Of a stretch of 64,000 nt of DNA, positions 46,225 through 55,038 are shown in pieces (within the stretch, counting starts at the first letter, position 1; each line of letters opens with the position of its first letter). The stretch lies in assembly GCA_902756345.1 (NCBI GenBank), contig CACVQR010000007.1:62001-126000 (forward strand), in the 5' to 3' direction. The DNA is from Fibrobacter succinogenes (GTDB lineage: Bacteria; Fibrobacterota; Fibrobacteria; Fibrobacterales; Fibrobacteraceae). The position numbers were made by a program, and so were the translations under genes. The notes beneath the pieces are model-generated. The model saw only the letters and a program-made list of their open reading frames with translations, was not told the DNA's origin and ran no database searches.

Positions 46225-46358
46225 ATTTTCTCCCGTTGTTTAAATTGAATATAATAAAAATTGAATCTAAAAACAATAGTATTTCATTAGATTTGGTGAA
46301 TTATTACCGAAATGACGTATTTATTCTTTAGATTTAATGAATTAATTTTTATAAAAAA

Positions 46359-46532
46359 GAGTGGGAAAAGGGACTGCGGCTGCGCCAGTCTCCGCTACGC
46401 GGCTGGCTTGCCGCCCTACGGGCTCAACACTCACTTCGTTCGCGTTAAGCTCCAAATTCTTTTCACGGGCTTCGCCCAAAAAAGAATTTGGTCGCACCCT
46501 CTTCGAGGGTGCCGGGTCCCTTCCCGTGTTAT
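46359..46532 (-). repeat. Structured element with tRNA-Gly 3' end copy (unit 1)
   Basis: The unit has a 3'-end tRNA copy at 46359-46375 with one change (GTGGG for GCGGG). Inside it is a large hairpin, CCAAATTCTTTT paired with AAAAGAATTTGG, around a GGGC/GCCC stem. It also holds the shared CCCTACGGGCTC and GCACCCTC words. Confidence 0.65.
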
Positions 46533-46572
46533 AAAACGAAAAAAGACACCATATAGGTGTCTTTTTCGTTTT
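46533..46572 (-). terminator. Long hairpin between the two repeat units
   Basis: An AAAACGAAAAA...CGTTTT stem with an inner GACACC/GGTGTC pair around an ATAT loop. It has the shape of a factor-independent terminator on both strands, and lies just after the tRNA-end copy of unit 2 on the minus strand. Confidence 0.7.
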
Positions 46573-46573
46573 A

Positions 46574-46760
46574 GAGCGGGAAAAGGGATTGTTAGCCCGC
46601 AATATTCCTTGCTTGCGCAAGGTTGCGGTCTAACCCTACGGGCTCGATGCAAGCTGCGCTTGCCTCAAGCTCATAATTTGCCTCTCCGCACTTCGTGCAT
46701 GAGCCAAATTATGCCGCACCCTCTCCCCCAAGGGGTTTCGGGTCCGACCCATTATCATTC
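46574..46760 (-). repeat. Structured element with tRNA-Gly 3' end copy (unit 2)
   Basis: The tRNA 3' end copy lies at 46574-46588 (GAGCGGGAAAAGGGA, exact). An inner hairpin, CATAATTTG paired with CAAATTATG, stands where unit 1 has a different stem sequence, suggesting that structure rather than sequence is kept. Further stems lie in GCCCGCAAT...CTTGCGCAAGG. Confidence 0.65.
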
Positions 46761-46805
46761 GAATACAAAAAAGGCCTAGCTTTATGCTAGGCTTCTTTTG
46801 TATTC
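46761..46805 (-). terminator. Terminator of tRNA-Gly
   Basis: A GAATACAAAA(A)AGGCCTAGC stem closes over TTTAT with GCTAGGC...TTTTGTATTC. It starts immediately after the tRNA 3' end on the minus strand and includes a T-rich arm. Confidence 0.8.
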
Positions 46806-46806
46806 G

Positions 46807-46879
<73 letters not shown>

Positions 46880-46973
46880 GGGGTTGCCCAATTATAGAAT
46901 AATTGGGCGGAGGTGTCAAGGGGATGGTGACGCAAAAAATGAATTTTTTTGCGGAACGCGGCTTTTGGGGCCG

Positions 46974-47993
46974 TTACCCCTTGCGGTAACCGTTCGGGTT
47001 GTTCTTTTGCCAGTTCCAAGCGTCGCGGCACATTTCTTCGATGCCGAACTGGGCCTTCCAGCCGAGTTCCTTGTAGGCTTTTTCGGGGTTGCAGTAGCAG
47101 GTGGCAATGTCGCCTGCGCGGCGGGGCTTGATGCTGTAGGGCACCTTGATGCCGTTCACCTTTTCAAAGGCGTGCACCACGTCGAGCACGGAGTAGCCGT
47201 GGCCTGTACCCAGGTTGTAAATGGCGAGTCCGCACTTGTTTTCGATGGCCTTGAGCGCGCTCACGTGGCCTGCGGCGAGGTCGCATACGTGAATGTAGTC
47301 GCGGACGCCGGTTCCGTCGGGGGTGTCGTAGTCGTTGCCGAACACGCCGAGTTCCTTGCGGATGCCCACGGCGGTCTGCGTAATGTAAGGCATTAAGTTG
47401 TTCGGAATGCCGTTAGGGTCTTCGCCGATGCGGCCACTCGGGTGTGCGCCGATCGGGTTGAAGTAGCGGAGCAGTACCACGTTCCATTCGGGGTCGGCCT
47501 TCTGCACGTCGCGGAGCACTTCTTCGAGCATGGACTTCGTTTGTCCGTAGGGGTTGGTGATGGCGCCCTTCGGGCAGTTTTCGGTAATGGGAATTTCGGC
47601 GGGGTTACCGTACACGGTGGCCGACGACGAGAAGATGATGTTCTTGCAGCCGTTTTTGCGCATGGCGTTCAACAGCACGAAGGTTGCGTTCATGTTGTTT
47701 TCGTAGTATTCCAGCGGCTTGGCGACCGATTCGCCCACGGCCTTTAGCCCTGCAAAGTGGATGCAGGCGTCAAAGAGGTTTTCTTTGAAAATCTTGTCCA
47801 TGGCGGCTGCATCGCGGGCGTCTGCCTTGATAAAGGGAATTTCTTGCCCGACGATTTCGCCGACTCTGCGGAGCGATTCGTCGCAGGAATTAACCAGGTT
47901 GTCGACGGCGACAACGGAATGGCCTGCCTTATAAAGTTCGATAATCGTGTGGCTGCCAATATAACCTGCGCCACCAATCACTGCAATCTTCAT
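46974..47993 (-). CDS. galE: UDP-glucose 4-epimerase
   Basis: The 339-aa product has the NAD-binding GGAGYIGSHT at its start, the active-site region (NIIFSSSATVYGNP, then YGQTK for the YxxxK pair near residue 150) and the C-terminal YNLGTGHGYSVLDVV. It interconverts UDP-glucose and UDP-galactose for envelope or capsular sugars. I chose ATG 47993, with GAGG about 7 bases upstream. Longer in-frame versions add non-family sequence. Confidence 0.95.
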   Translation of the reverse strand: MKIAVIGGAGYIGSHTIIELYKAGHSVVAVDNLVNSCDESLRRVGEIVGQEIPFIKADARDAAAMDKIFKENLFDACIHFAGLKAVGESVAKPLEYYENNMNATFVLLNAMRKNGCKNIIFSSSATVYGNPAEIPITENCPKGAITNPYGQTKSMLEEVLRDVQKADPEWNVVLLRYFNPIGAHPSGRIGEDPNGIPNNLMPYITQTAVGIRKELGVFGNDYDTPDGTGVRDYIHVCDLAAGHVSALKAIENKCGLAIYNLGTGHGYSVLDVVHAFEKVNGIKVPYSIKPRRAGDIATCYCNPEKAYKELGWKAQFGIEEMCRDAWNWQKNNPNGYRKG

Positions 47994-48084
47994 TAAAAAC
48001 CTCAATTTTTGGCTAAAAATACAAAAATGGGGGGAGAAAAGATGGAAATTTTTAAGAAAATGGGGCGAATTTCGGTTTTTGACC

Positions 48085-48113
48085 TTGACGGAACGCTTGA
48101 AAAAATGTATATA
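48085..48113 (+). promoter_or_regulatory. Sigma-70-type promoter of the arsR-permease unit
   Basis: A -35-like TTGACG (48085-48090), a 17-base spacer and an extended -10-like TGTATATA (-10 at 48108-48113). Transcription would start near 48120, at the edge of the operator. Confidence 0.6.
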
Positions 48114-48118
48114 TGAAA

Positions 48119-48138
48119 ATATGAATACTTGTTCATAT
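48119..48138. promoter_or_regulatory. ArsR/SmtB-type operator overlapping the regulator's start codon
   Basis: A 20-base inverted repeat, ATATGAA-N6-TTCATAT, lies at the predicted transcription start and includes ATG 48121. It has the ATATGAAC..TTCATAT look of ArsR/SmtB operators and should give autorepression that metal relieves. Confidence 0.7.
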
Positions 48139-48453
48139 ATAAAAAATGCGAAAAATGATATTTCGATGGATGTTCTTTTCGAACTGTCGGAGTTTTTCAA
48201 GTTCTTTGGCGATACCACGCGTATCCGCATTATCCATTTGATGCTCTCGGGCGAAATTTCGGTGAACGATATTGCTGAAAAACTGAATCTGGAACAGTCC
48301 GTGGTAAGCCACCAGCTGCGAATCTTGCGTACGGCGAACTTGGTCAAGCCGCGTCGCGATGGTCGCAAGATGTTCTATTCGCTTGACGATGAACATATCG
48401 GATTGATTTTCAATACGGGTCTCACACATATTCTGCACAAGAAGGGTAAGTAA
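48121..48453 (+). CDS. ArsR/SmtB-family metal-responsive repressor
   Basis: The 110-aa product has a winged-helix domain: DTTRIRIIHLMLSGEISVND, LNLEQSVVSHQLRILRTANL (recognition helix) and RRDGRKMFYSL (wing). Metal ligands may include the N-terminal Cys, Asp and C-terminal His residues (DDEHIGL, LTHILHKK). Start is uncertain: ATG 48121 would be nearly leaderless if the promoter at 48085 is right, and ATG 48166 (MDVLFELSEF) gives a 95-aa core with a short leader. It directly precedes the efflux permease and likely controls it. Confidence 0.85.
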   Translation: MNTCSYIKNAKNDISMDVLFELSEFFKFFGDTTRIRIIHLMLSGEISVNDIAEKLNLEQSVVSHQLRILRTANLVKPRRDGRKMFYSLDDEHIGLIFNTGLTHILHKKGK

Positions 48454-49878
48454 ATGCCTGCTGTTTTAGAAATTCTGGAAAAGTTTGTTTGGCAATTCAT
48501 TACGCTGTTTTCGGAGATGGCGCCGTTCCTTTTGCTCGGCTTTTTGCTTGCGGGCATTTTGCATGTGTGGGTGCCGAATCACTTGTATGTGCCAAAGATT
48601 GCGAAGTCGAATTTTAAGTCGGTGCTTTGGGCTGCGCTGTTTGGCGTGCCACTCCCGATTTGCAGCTGCGGCGTGATTCCCACATCGATTGCGCTCCGTA
48701 AAGAAGGCGCAAGTAAGGGTGCGAGCGTGAGCTTCTTGATTTCGACGCCTGCGACAGGCGTAGATTCTATTTTGGCAACGTATTCGCTGTTAGGCGGACC
48801 GTTTGCGATTTTGCGCCCGGTGGCCGCTTTTGTAACGGCAATGCTTGGCGGCGTGTTTACTAACTTGGTCACAAAGAACGAGCCTGAAACGGGTGTTGCC
48901 GTGCTTGAAAATTCTCACGAGCATGAGCATCACGAACACTGCGATTGTGAAGGCGACCATTGTTCCTGCGGCCATGATGATCACGATGAGCATGCGAAAA
49001 AGTCTTTTGCGCAAAAGTTGAAAGAAACTTTTGAATACGGCTTTGTAAACATGATTGGCGATGTGAGCAAGTGGCTGACGATTGGCCTTTTGCTCGGTGC
49101 CCTGATTGCCGCCTTTGTTCCGGATGATTTCTTCTTGTTCCTGCACGAATACCCGCTGCTTTGCATGTTGGTGGTGCTGGTGCTTGCCATGCCCATGTAC
49201 ACTTGTGCCACAGGCTCCATTCCGCTGGCGTTGGCCCTTGTAGAAAAAGGCATTACGCCGGGGGCGGCCCTGGTGCTGTTGATGGCGGGCCCTGCCACAA
49301 GTATCGCAAGCATGTTGGTCGTGGGCAAGGCTTTTGGCAAGCGCACTCTCGCGGCCTACCTTGTTTCGATTGCACTTGGAGCTATGTTCTTTGGCTTTGT
49401 GGTCGACACGTTCCTGATGGATACGTTCCTTGCTTCGATGCTTCCGCACGGTTCTGCGGAATGTCACGGTCACGGCGCACTTGGCGTATTTGACTACGTT
49501 TGCGCAGTCGTGTTTGCAGCGCTGATTATTTATGCGAAGTTTGCGCATAAGGGGTGTGACTGCGGGCATTGCGGCTGCGGCGATCATGATTGCTGCTGCG
49601 AAGGTGAAGGCGAATGCCATTGCCATGATCACGAACATGGCGAACATCATCATGAGGAACCTGTAGTCGAAACCTATCGCGTGCACGGCATGAGTTGCAG
49701 TCACTGCAAGGCATGCGTAGAGAAAGCCGTCAGGATTCTAGAAGGCGTTGTTTCGGCCGAAGCCGATGTCGCAAAAAAGGAACTCCGCGTGGAATGGCAT
49801 GACGAAGACGATATAGACGAAACCGCCCTCAAGAAGGCGGTCGATGAAGCCGGATTTGAATTCGTCGGAAAAATTTAA
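48454..49878 (+). CDS. SO_0444-type Cu/Zn efflux permease with HMA domain
   Basis: The 474-aa product has two sets of about four membrane helices (about residues 10-145 and 205-380). The first set contains the conserved PLPICSCGVIP, and the second ATGSIPLALAL and MAGPATSIASM. A His/Cys-rich loop (about 150-185, EHEHHEHCDCEGDHCSCGH) and a second near 365-400 should bind metal. The C-terminal 70 residues are a heavy-metal-associated domain with HGMSCSHCKACVEKAV. It starts directly after the repressor stop and overlaps the ispD stop on the opposite strand by 3 bases. Confidence 0.88.
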   Translation: MPAVLEILEKFVWQFITLFSEMAPFLLLGFLLAGILHVWVPNHLYVPKIAKSNFKSVLWAALFGVPLPICSCGVIPTSIALRKEGASKGASVSFLISTPATGVDSILATYSLLGGPFAILRPVAAFVTAMLGGVFTNLVTKNEPETGVAVLENSHEHEHHEHCDCEGDHCSCGHDDHDEHAKKSFAQKLKETFEYGFVNMIGDVSKWLTIGLLLGALIAAFVPDDFFLFLHEYPLLCMLVVLVLAMPMYTCATGSIPLALALVEKGITPGAALVLLMAGPATSIASMLVVGKAFGKRTLAAYLVSIALGAMFFGFVVDTFLMDTFLASMLPHGSAECHGHGALGVFDYVCAVVFAALIIYAKFAHKGCDCGHCGCGDHDCCCEGEGECHCHDHEHGEHHHEEPVVETYRVHGMSCSHCKACVEKAVRILEGVVSAEADVAKKELRVEWHDEDDIDETALKKAVDEAGFEFVGKI

Positions 49879-50558
49879 CGGGTGCGGCTTGCGAAAATCT
49901 CGAAGTCTTCGGGAGTCGTAAGCTTGTCGTTCAGGTTGTTGCCCTTCACGATGTAGACGCTTTCGCCGAAATATTCGAGGATGCTTGCTTCGTCGGTGGG
50001 GGTAAAGTTTAAAGGCTCTGCGGCAATGCGCCCGTAGAGCTTTTTGAGTAAGGCAATCGAGGCCGCCTGCGGGGTCTGCGCCATCCATACGGTGTTGCGG
50101 TCGATGGTCTGCTGCACGCATCCATCTTTTGCAATCTTGATGGTGTCAACGGCGGGCTTTGCCACAAGGCAGCTGCCTTTTTCGACAAGCGTCTTGCAAA
50201 CGTCAAGGATGATTTCTTTACTGATGAACGGACGCGCCACATCGTGCACCAGTACGAATTCGGCGTTGCTCGTGAGCGCGTTCACGCCGTTTTCCACGGA
50301 CTGCCAACGCTCTGCGCCACCCACGACGATTTTTAGTTTCGGGTGCGAAAAATCCTTTTCAAAGTGGTCTTTCCAGTCGGCGGGCACGGCCATCACGACT
50401 TCGGCGATTTCATCCATCGAAAGGAAGGTCTCGAGGCTGTAACGGTAAACGGGCTTGCCGCCCAGAACCAAAAGCTGCTTGGGAATGTTTCCGCCCATGC
50501 GCTTGCCGAGTCCCCCCGCAGGGAGCACCGCTGCAAATTTACCTTTAAAATCCAACAT
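49875..50558 (-). CDS. ispD: 2-C-methyl-D-erythritol 4-phosphate cytidylyltransferase
   Basis: The 227-aa product has the nucleotidyltransferase N-terminus AAVLPAGGLGKRMGGNIPKQ (catalytic Arg and Lys) and VLVHDVARPFIS near residue 108. It carries out the third step of the non-mevalonate isoprenoid pathway (CTP + MEP). I chose ATG 50558, with GGAAGG just upstream, over a TTG five codons earlier. Its stop overlaps that of the convergent Cu/Zn permease. Confidence 0.93.
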   Translation of the reverse strand: MLDFKGKFAAVLPAGGLGKRMGGNIPKQLLVLGGKPVYRYSLETFLSMDEIAEVVMAVPADWKDHFEKDFSHPKLKIVVGGAERWQSVENGVNALTSNAEFVLVHDVARPFISKEIILDVCKTLVEKGSCLVAKPAVDTIKIAKDGCVQQTIDRNTVWMAQTPQAASIALLKKLYGRIAAEPLNFTPTDEASILEYFGESVYIVKGNNLNDKLTTPEDFEIFASRTR

Positions 50559-50587
50559 AAAACCTTCCGACAAAATATATTCGCTTC

Positions 50588-50655
50588 ATTTCCAAATTAA
50601 AAAAACGAACTTCGAAATTCTAATTCTGAACTCCGAATTCCGAAATCCGAACTAA
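50588..50655. repeat. One-armed heptamer repeat (GAANTTC type)
   Basis: About seven 7-bp units related to GAACTTC, GAAATTC, GAACTCC, GAATTCC, GAAATCC and GAACTAA lie between ispD and the symporter gene. The 7-base phasing is like the TGTGAAA-type hairpins elsewhere in the window, but the word is different and there is no second arm. Confidence 0.5.
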
Positions 50656-52098
50656 TTAGTCACCTACGTGTCCGTTGTGAAGCCGTTCCAGGTAATCCTT
50701 GGTTTCTTTGGCGGCAATTCCGCTCAAGAGAATCAAGGCGACCAAGTTCGGGAAGGCCATGAGTCCGTTAAAGATGTCGGCGCTAGTCCATACGGCACTT
50801 ACCGTGAGGTACGGGCCGATAAAGATAGCGGCGATGTACACCCAACGGTAAATCAGCGTTGCCTTGGCGTTCTTGCCTCCCATCAGGTACTGCAGGCACT
50901 TTTCGGAATAGTATGCCCAGCCAAGAATCGTGGTGAATGCGAAGAACACCAGGGCGATGGCGAGGAAGAACGGTGCGATGATAGAACCGGCCGGAACAAT
51001 GGCGAGTCCGCGAGAGAAGGCTTCCATGGTGATGTTCACGCCTTCGAGGCCAAGCTTCGGATCCCATGCGCCCGAAACCACGATAGCAAGACCCGTCATG
51101 GTACAAATGATGATGGTGTCGAAGAAGGTGCCGGTCATGCAAACGAGGCCCTGGCGAACCGGTTCCTTGGTCTTTGCGGCAGCGGCTGCAATCGGGGCAG
51201 AACCGAGGCCCGCTTCGTTACTGAAGATACCGCGGGCAATGCCCTTCTGCATGGCGATAAAGATGGTGCCCACGGCACCGCCGGTAATGGCGCTCGGGTT
51301 GAATGCAGCCTGCACGATCGTCTGGATAGCCAGCGGAATCTGGGCGAAGTTCAAGAGCAACAGAAGCACGCAGGCGAGAATGTAAACGATTGCCATGATC
51401 GGGACAATGTAGGTCGAAACTTTTGCGATGCGTTTTAAGCCGCCGATGATAACGGTTGCCGCAAAAATCGTAACGAGAATGCCGGCGATCGCCGTCGTCC
51501 AAGAAATGGAATTGCCGCCGATGTTAATGAATTCAGGGGCGTTCGGGGTGAGGCGGGCCATGGCGCTTGTAATGCCATTCACCTGTGTAATCGTGCCGAT
51601 GCCGAGGAGTCCCGCGCCAATGCCGAATACGGCAAATATGACAGCGAGCCATTTCATGTTCCAGCCAAAGCGTTCCTTGATGCCAGTTTCGATGTAGTAG
51701 AAGGGGCCGCCCAAAACTTTGCCGTCCTGATCAACGGTACGGTACTTGACGGCGAGCAGGCCTTCGGCATACTTGGTGGCCATACCGAGGAATGCGGCCA
51801 CTTCCATCCAGAAGAGGGCACCCGGGCCACCGGTACCGATAGCGGTGGCGACGCCCACGATGTTACCCGTGCCGATTGTGGCTGCAAGGGCTGTGCAGAG
51901 AGCGCCAAAGCTCGACACTTCGCCTTCGCCGCCCTTTTCGTTGTGCAACATGTAACGAATGGCATTCGGCAAGTTCAAAACCTGCAGGCAACCGAGGCGA
52001 ATCGTGAGCAAGAAACCCACGAAGAGAATGATGACAATCAGGGGCACGCCCCACACGTAGCCGTCGATTGCATCTAAAATGGAATTTAGAGTCTCCAT
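50656..52098 (-). CDS. AGCS-family sodium:amino-acid (alanine) symporter
   Basis: The 480-aa product has about 11 membrane helices and family motifs FGALCTALAATIGTGNIVGV (Na+/substrate region, about residue 70), GGPGALFWMEVAAFLGMATK and FSNEAGLGSAPIAAA. It imports alanine or glycine with Na+. I chose ATG 52098, with a ribosome site (GGGA), over a longer in-frame start. It is divergent from gltX. Confidence 0.9.
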   Translation of the reverse strand: METLNSILDAIDGYVWGVPLIVIILFVGFLLTIRLGCLQVLNLPNAIRYMLHNEKGGEGEVSSFGALCTALAATIGTGNIVGVATAIGTGGPGALFWMEVAAFLGMATKYAEGLLAVKYRTVDQDGKVLGGPFYYIETGIKERFGWNMKWLAVIFAVFGIGAGLLGIGTITQVNGITSAMARLTPNAPEFINIGGNSISWTTAIAGILVTIFAATVIIGGLKRIAKVSTYIVPIMAIVYILACVLLLLLNFAQIPLAIQTIVQAAFNPSAITGGAVGTIFIAMQKGIARGIFSNEAGLGSAPIAAAAAKTKEPVRQGLVCMTGTFFDTIIICTMTGLAIVVSGAWDPKLGLEGVNITMEAFSRGLAIVPAGSIIAPFFLAIALVFFAFTTILGWAYYSEKCLQYLMGGKNAKATLIYRWVYIAAIFIGPYLTVSAVWTSADIFNGLMAFPNLVALILLSGIAAKETKDYLERLHNGHVGD

Positions 52099-52215
52099 AG
52101 AAATCCCGTAGAAAAGGGTGGCTGTTTCGATTAACGGCCCCAAAGATAGAAAAGTTGAATCTGGAGTCATTTTAAATTGCTATTTTTTGACACGGAATAA
52201 ACAAAAGAGGAAATT

Positions 52216-53688
52216 ATGTGCGAAAATTGCAATTCTAACCGTCCTGTCCGCGTCCGTTTTGCCCCGAGCCCCACGGGCTACCTGCATGTGGGCGGTGCGC
52301 GCACCGCTATCTACAACTATTTTTTTGCCAAGCACATGGGCGGCACGTTCTACCTGCGTATCGAGGATACCGACCGCAAGCGTTACAACGAAACTGCATT
52401 GCACGACTTGATGCGCGACCTCAAGTGGCTTGGCCTGCAGTGGGACGAAGGTCCGGGTTGCGAAGGTGACTGCGGCCCGTACTTCCAGAGCGAACGCCTG
52501 GACATTTACCACCGCGAAATCAAGAAACTTCTGGATGCCGGCTGCGCCTACTATTGCTTCTGCACCGAAGAACGCCTGCAAGAAGTCCGCGCCGAACAGG
52601 AAAAGAGCCATGTGCCGGTCACGGGTTACGACCGTCACTGCCGCAATATTAGCCGTGAAGAAGCCGAAGCCCGCATTGCTGCCGGCGAAAAAGCGGTGAT
52701 CCGCTTCAAGGTGCCCGAAACTGGCGTCACGGAATTCGACGACATGATCCGCGGCCACATCAGCTACCAGAACGAACTTCTGGACGACCTGGTGCTTATC
52801 AAGCGCGACGGTTACCCGACGTACCACTTTGCAAGCGTGGTGGACGACCACCTGATGGGTACCACTCACGTGCTCCGCGGCGATGAATGGATTAGCTCTA
52901 CGCCCAAGCACGAACTCTTGTACAAGGCTTTCGGCTGGCAGCCGCCTGTATGGTGCCATCTGCCGGTGATTCTCGACAAGAACGGCGGCAAGCTTTCTAA
53001 GCGCAAGGGTGCCGCCTCCGTGGGCGACTTCCGCGACCTCGGCTACCTGCCGGAGACTCTCGTGAACTACCTCGCTCTCCTCGGCTGGAACCCGGGTGAC
53101 GACCGCGAAGTCATGACCATCAAGGAAATGGTGGAAAGCTTCACGCTGGAACGCATCAATCCGAAGTCCGCCAGCTTCGACGAAAAGAAGTTGCAGTGGA
53201 TGAACGGCCAGCATATCCACATGTGCGATGACGCTTTCCTCAAGAACATCATGAAGGAAGGTCTGGTCGCCAAGGGCATTGACCTCTCGAAGGAACCGGA
53301 AGAACGCCTCGACGAAATCGTGAAGCAGCTCAAGCCGCGTGCCCACTTTGTGCAGGACCTGGCCGACATGGCAGTGTACTTCTTTGTGGCTCCGACCACC
53401 TACGACGAGAAGGGTGTGAAGAAGCACTTCGGCGAAGGCTCCAAAGAAGTGGCGACGCTCGTGCGCGACATGCTCGCTTCCATAGAGGACTTCAAGACGC
53501 CTGTCATCGAGAAGGGATTCTATGACCTCGCCGAACGCTGCGGCCACAAGGTGGGTGAACTCGTGGGTGCGCCGCGTCTCGCTGTTTCTGGCGTGACCGC
53601 AGGCCCGGGCCTCTGGGAAATGTTCGAAATCATCGGCAAGGACGAAGTTCTGCGCCGCATCGACGTGGCAATGCCGCTCATGAAATAA
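52216..53688 (+). CDS. gltX: Glutamyl-tRNA synthetase
   Basis: The 490-aa class I synthetase has RFAPSPTGYLHVGGARTA (HIGH motif variant) at about residue 11 and KLSKRKGAA (KMSKS type) near 257. It is of usual length. The zinc-binding segment is partly represented by CFCTEERL and CRNISREEA. It has a good ribosome site (AGGAAA). It is the known cellular target of E. coli HipA, and a HipA gene lies in this window. Confidence 0.95.
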   Translation: MCENCNSNRPVRVRFAPSPTGYLHVGGARTAIYNYFFAKHMGGTFYLRIEDTDRKRYNETALHDLMRDLKWLGLQWDEGPGCEGDCGPYFQSERLDIYHREIKKLLDAGCAYYCFCTEERLQEVRAEQEKSHVPVTGYDRHCRNISREEAEARIAAGEKAVIRFKVPETGVTEFDDMIRGHISYQNELLDDLVLIKRDGYPTYHFASVVDDHLMGTTHVLRGDEWISSTPKHELLYKAFGWQPPVWCHLPVILDKNGGKLSKRKGAASVGDFRDLGYLPETLVNYLALLGWNPGDDREVMTIKEMVESFTLERINPKSASFDEKKLQWMNGQHIHMCDDAFLKNIMKEGLVAKGIDLSKEPEERLDEIVKQLKPRAHFVQDLADMAVYFFVAPTTYDEKGVKKHFGEGSKEVATLVRDMLASIEDFKTPVIEKGFYDLAERCGHKVGELVGAPRLAVSGVTAGPGLWEMFEIIGKDEVLRRIDVAMPLMK

Positions 53689-53691
53689 TGA

Positions 53692-53786
53692 GAAGTGTGT
53701 AATGTGTAGTGTGTAATGATTTCCACACTCCACATTTCACACCCCACACCTCACACCTCACACCTCACACCTCACACTCCACACTA
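53692..53786. repeat. Heptamer-built hairpin repeat
   Basis: Left arm: GAAGTGT, GTAATGT, GTAGTGT, GTAATGA. Right arm: about nine units around ACCTCAC, four of them identical in a row. The repeat starts just after the gltX stop and ends 5 bases before the next start codon, so it spans the whole gap. Confidence 0.8.
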
Positions 53787-53790
53787 ATAC

Positions 53791-55029
53791 ATGCGTTCTC
53801 AGTTTCCACATCGGTTGTACTCTCAAAGGCTTTTCTGCCGGCGCTGCCAGAAGGTAGTGGAACACGGCGTATTTGCCCGCGAGGCGTATTCAACCTTTGG
53901 TGGAATGGATCCGCATATTCCTCTTTTATGTTGTTGCGATGCTTGCGGCACCATGTTTGTCGCATTTTCGAACGAGTTCGTTTTTTGCAACAGGGAATAT
54001 GTCAACCGCGATTATACCAAAATTTACGGCTACAACCGCATCAAGGCGGGCGACTGGGTTTACTTTAAAGGTGCACCCAAGCCAGGCTTTGTCAAGAGCA
54101 TTTTCCAGACGCCTGACAAGTTGATTTTGGTTGTCACTTATGACGGCGGCCCCTTTCAAAGAATTGAAAAGCCGAGAGTTTTAATAGAAGACGAAGAGTC
54201 GCCTGAAGGGTATCGTTTGTTGCCGATTCAGAGCGCACAGACGCTTTTGGGCGACTGCATTTACCATGCCATTCGCGACCAGTTCGGAGTTGCCGTTGGT
54301 TTAGTGAACGATGGCGAAAAAGACAAACTCGCCGTTTTGCTGAAAGACCATACGCTGGTGTTTATTACGCTCCCGCCGTTGGCGCAGAATTTGTCGAACG
54401 AGAAACTTTGTGCCGTGGTGCAGGGCAAGCTTGCCCAGGTATTCCCGGAACATTGCGATAAAATTTCGGTAGAAGCGGGACAGGGCATTATTTACTTGAA
54501 TGGCCTTGTCGAGAATCTGTCTATCCAGCGGGCGGTGGTAAAGTGTGTGAACGCTATACCCAAGGTGCGCGGCTGCGTGGACTTTACCCGCGTGGTTGTG
54601 CCGCCTTTTATGACCGACGAACAGATTGAAAAATCTGTGTATGACCAGCTGGATTCTTCGACGACGCGCCTGTTCGATTGCAAGGTAAGTGTGCAAGATG
54701 GCAAGGTGCAGGTTGAGGTGTGCTGTTACGAAAACGAACGCCCGAAGGACTTGGAAAACCGCCTGGCCGAAATTCCGGGCGTACGCGACTTGATTTGCCT
54801 GGTGACAGAGGTTTACGATCCGTTAAATATAGACGTTTGCCAAAAGGTGGAATCGGAAATTGCGTCGAGTTCTTTTTTGCGCGGAGCGAATGTTAGAATA
54901 TCTTGCAACAATCGCAGGTATTTGTTGGAAGGGAGTGTAGTTTCGCGGTTGCAAAAGGAACTTGCCTTTGCGACGCTCCTCAAGAATGTGAAGACGACGT
55001 CTATCGAAAACCGTTTAAGAATTGTATAG
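53791..55029 (+). CDS. Zinc-ribbon protein with three BON-like domains
   Basis: The 412-aa product has an N-terminal pair of CxxC motifs (CRRC near residue 13, CDAC near 50) like a zinc ribbon, then a KOW/SH3-like beta segment (KAGDWVYFKGAPKPGFVKSI). The C-terminal half holds three BON-type repeats (about 200-268, 272-340 and 345-412, for example GIIYLNGLVENLSIQRAVVK). No signal peptide is seen, although BON proteins usually act at membranes. No name can be given. It is followed closely by the WYL regulator. Confidence 0.6.
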   Translation: MRSQFPHRLYSQRLFCRRCQKVVEHGVFAREAYSTFGGMDPHIPLLCCCDACGTMFVAFSNEFVFCNREYVNRDYTKIYGYNRIKAGDWVYFKGAPKPGFVKSIFQTPDKLILVVTYDGGPFQRIEKPRVLIEDEESPEGYRLLPIQSAQTLLGDCIYHAIRDQFGVAVGLVNDGEKDKLAVLLKDHTLVFITLPPLAQNLSNEKLCAVVQGKLAQVFPEHCDKISVEAGQGIIYLNGLVENLSIQRAVVKCVNAIPKVRGCVDFTRVVVPPFMTDEQIEKSVYDQLDSSTTRLFDCKVSVQDGKVQVEVCCYENERPKDLENRLAEIPGVRDLICLVTEVYDPLNIDVCQKVESEIASSSFLRGANVRISCNNRRYLLEGSVVSRLQKELAFATLLKNVKTTSIENRLRIV

Positions 55030-55038
55030 GAGGTGCCT

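Larger units (their letters stand above)
46225..46806. other. Gene-free block of structured repeats downstream of tRNA-Gly
   Basis: No credible gene lies here: open frames through it come from repeats. It holds two related elements of about 175-187 bases (46359-46532 and 46574-46760). Each starts on the + strand with a copy of the tRNA-Gly 3' end (GAG(C/T)GGGAAAAGGGA), and both share CCCTACGGGCTC, AAGCTC and GCACCCTC segments. Between and beside them lie hairpins at 46533-46572 and 46761-46805. The hipB promoter must lie near 46230-46350. I see no clear boxes in its AT-rich sequence. Confidence 0.75.

Noticed and set aside
46312-46779. 155-codon open frame through the tRNA-linked repeats
   Set aside because: It is made of repeat words and hairpins and crosses two terminators. 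The amino-acid content is not protein-like.
52180-53733. Long open frame opposite gltX
   Set aside because: It is the mirror of the gltX reading frame. Its codons follow from gltX's C/G-ending codons, and it has no domain or ribosome site.
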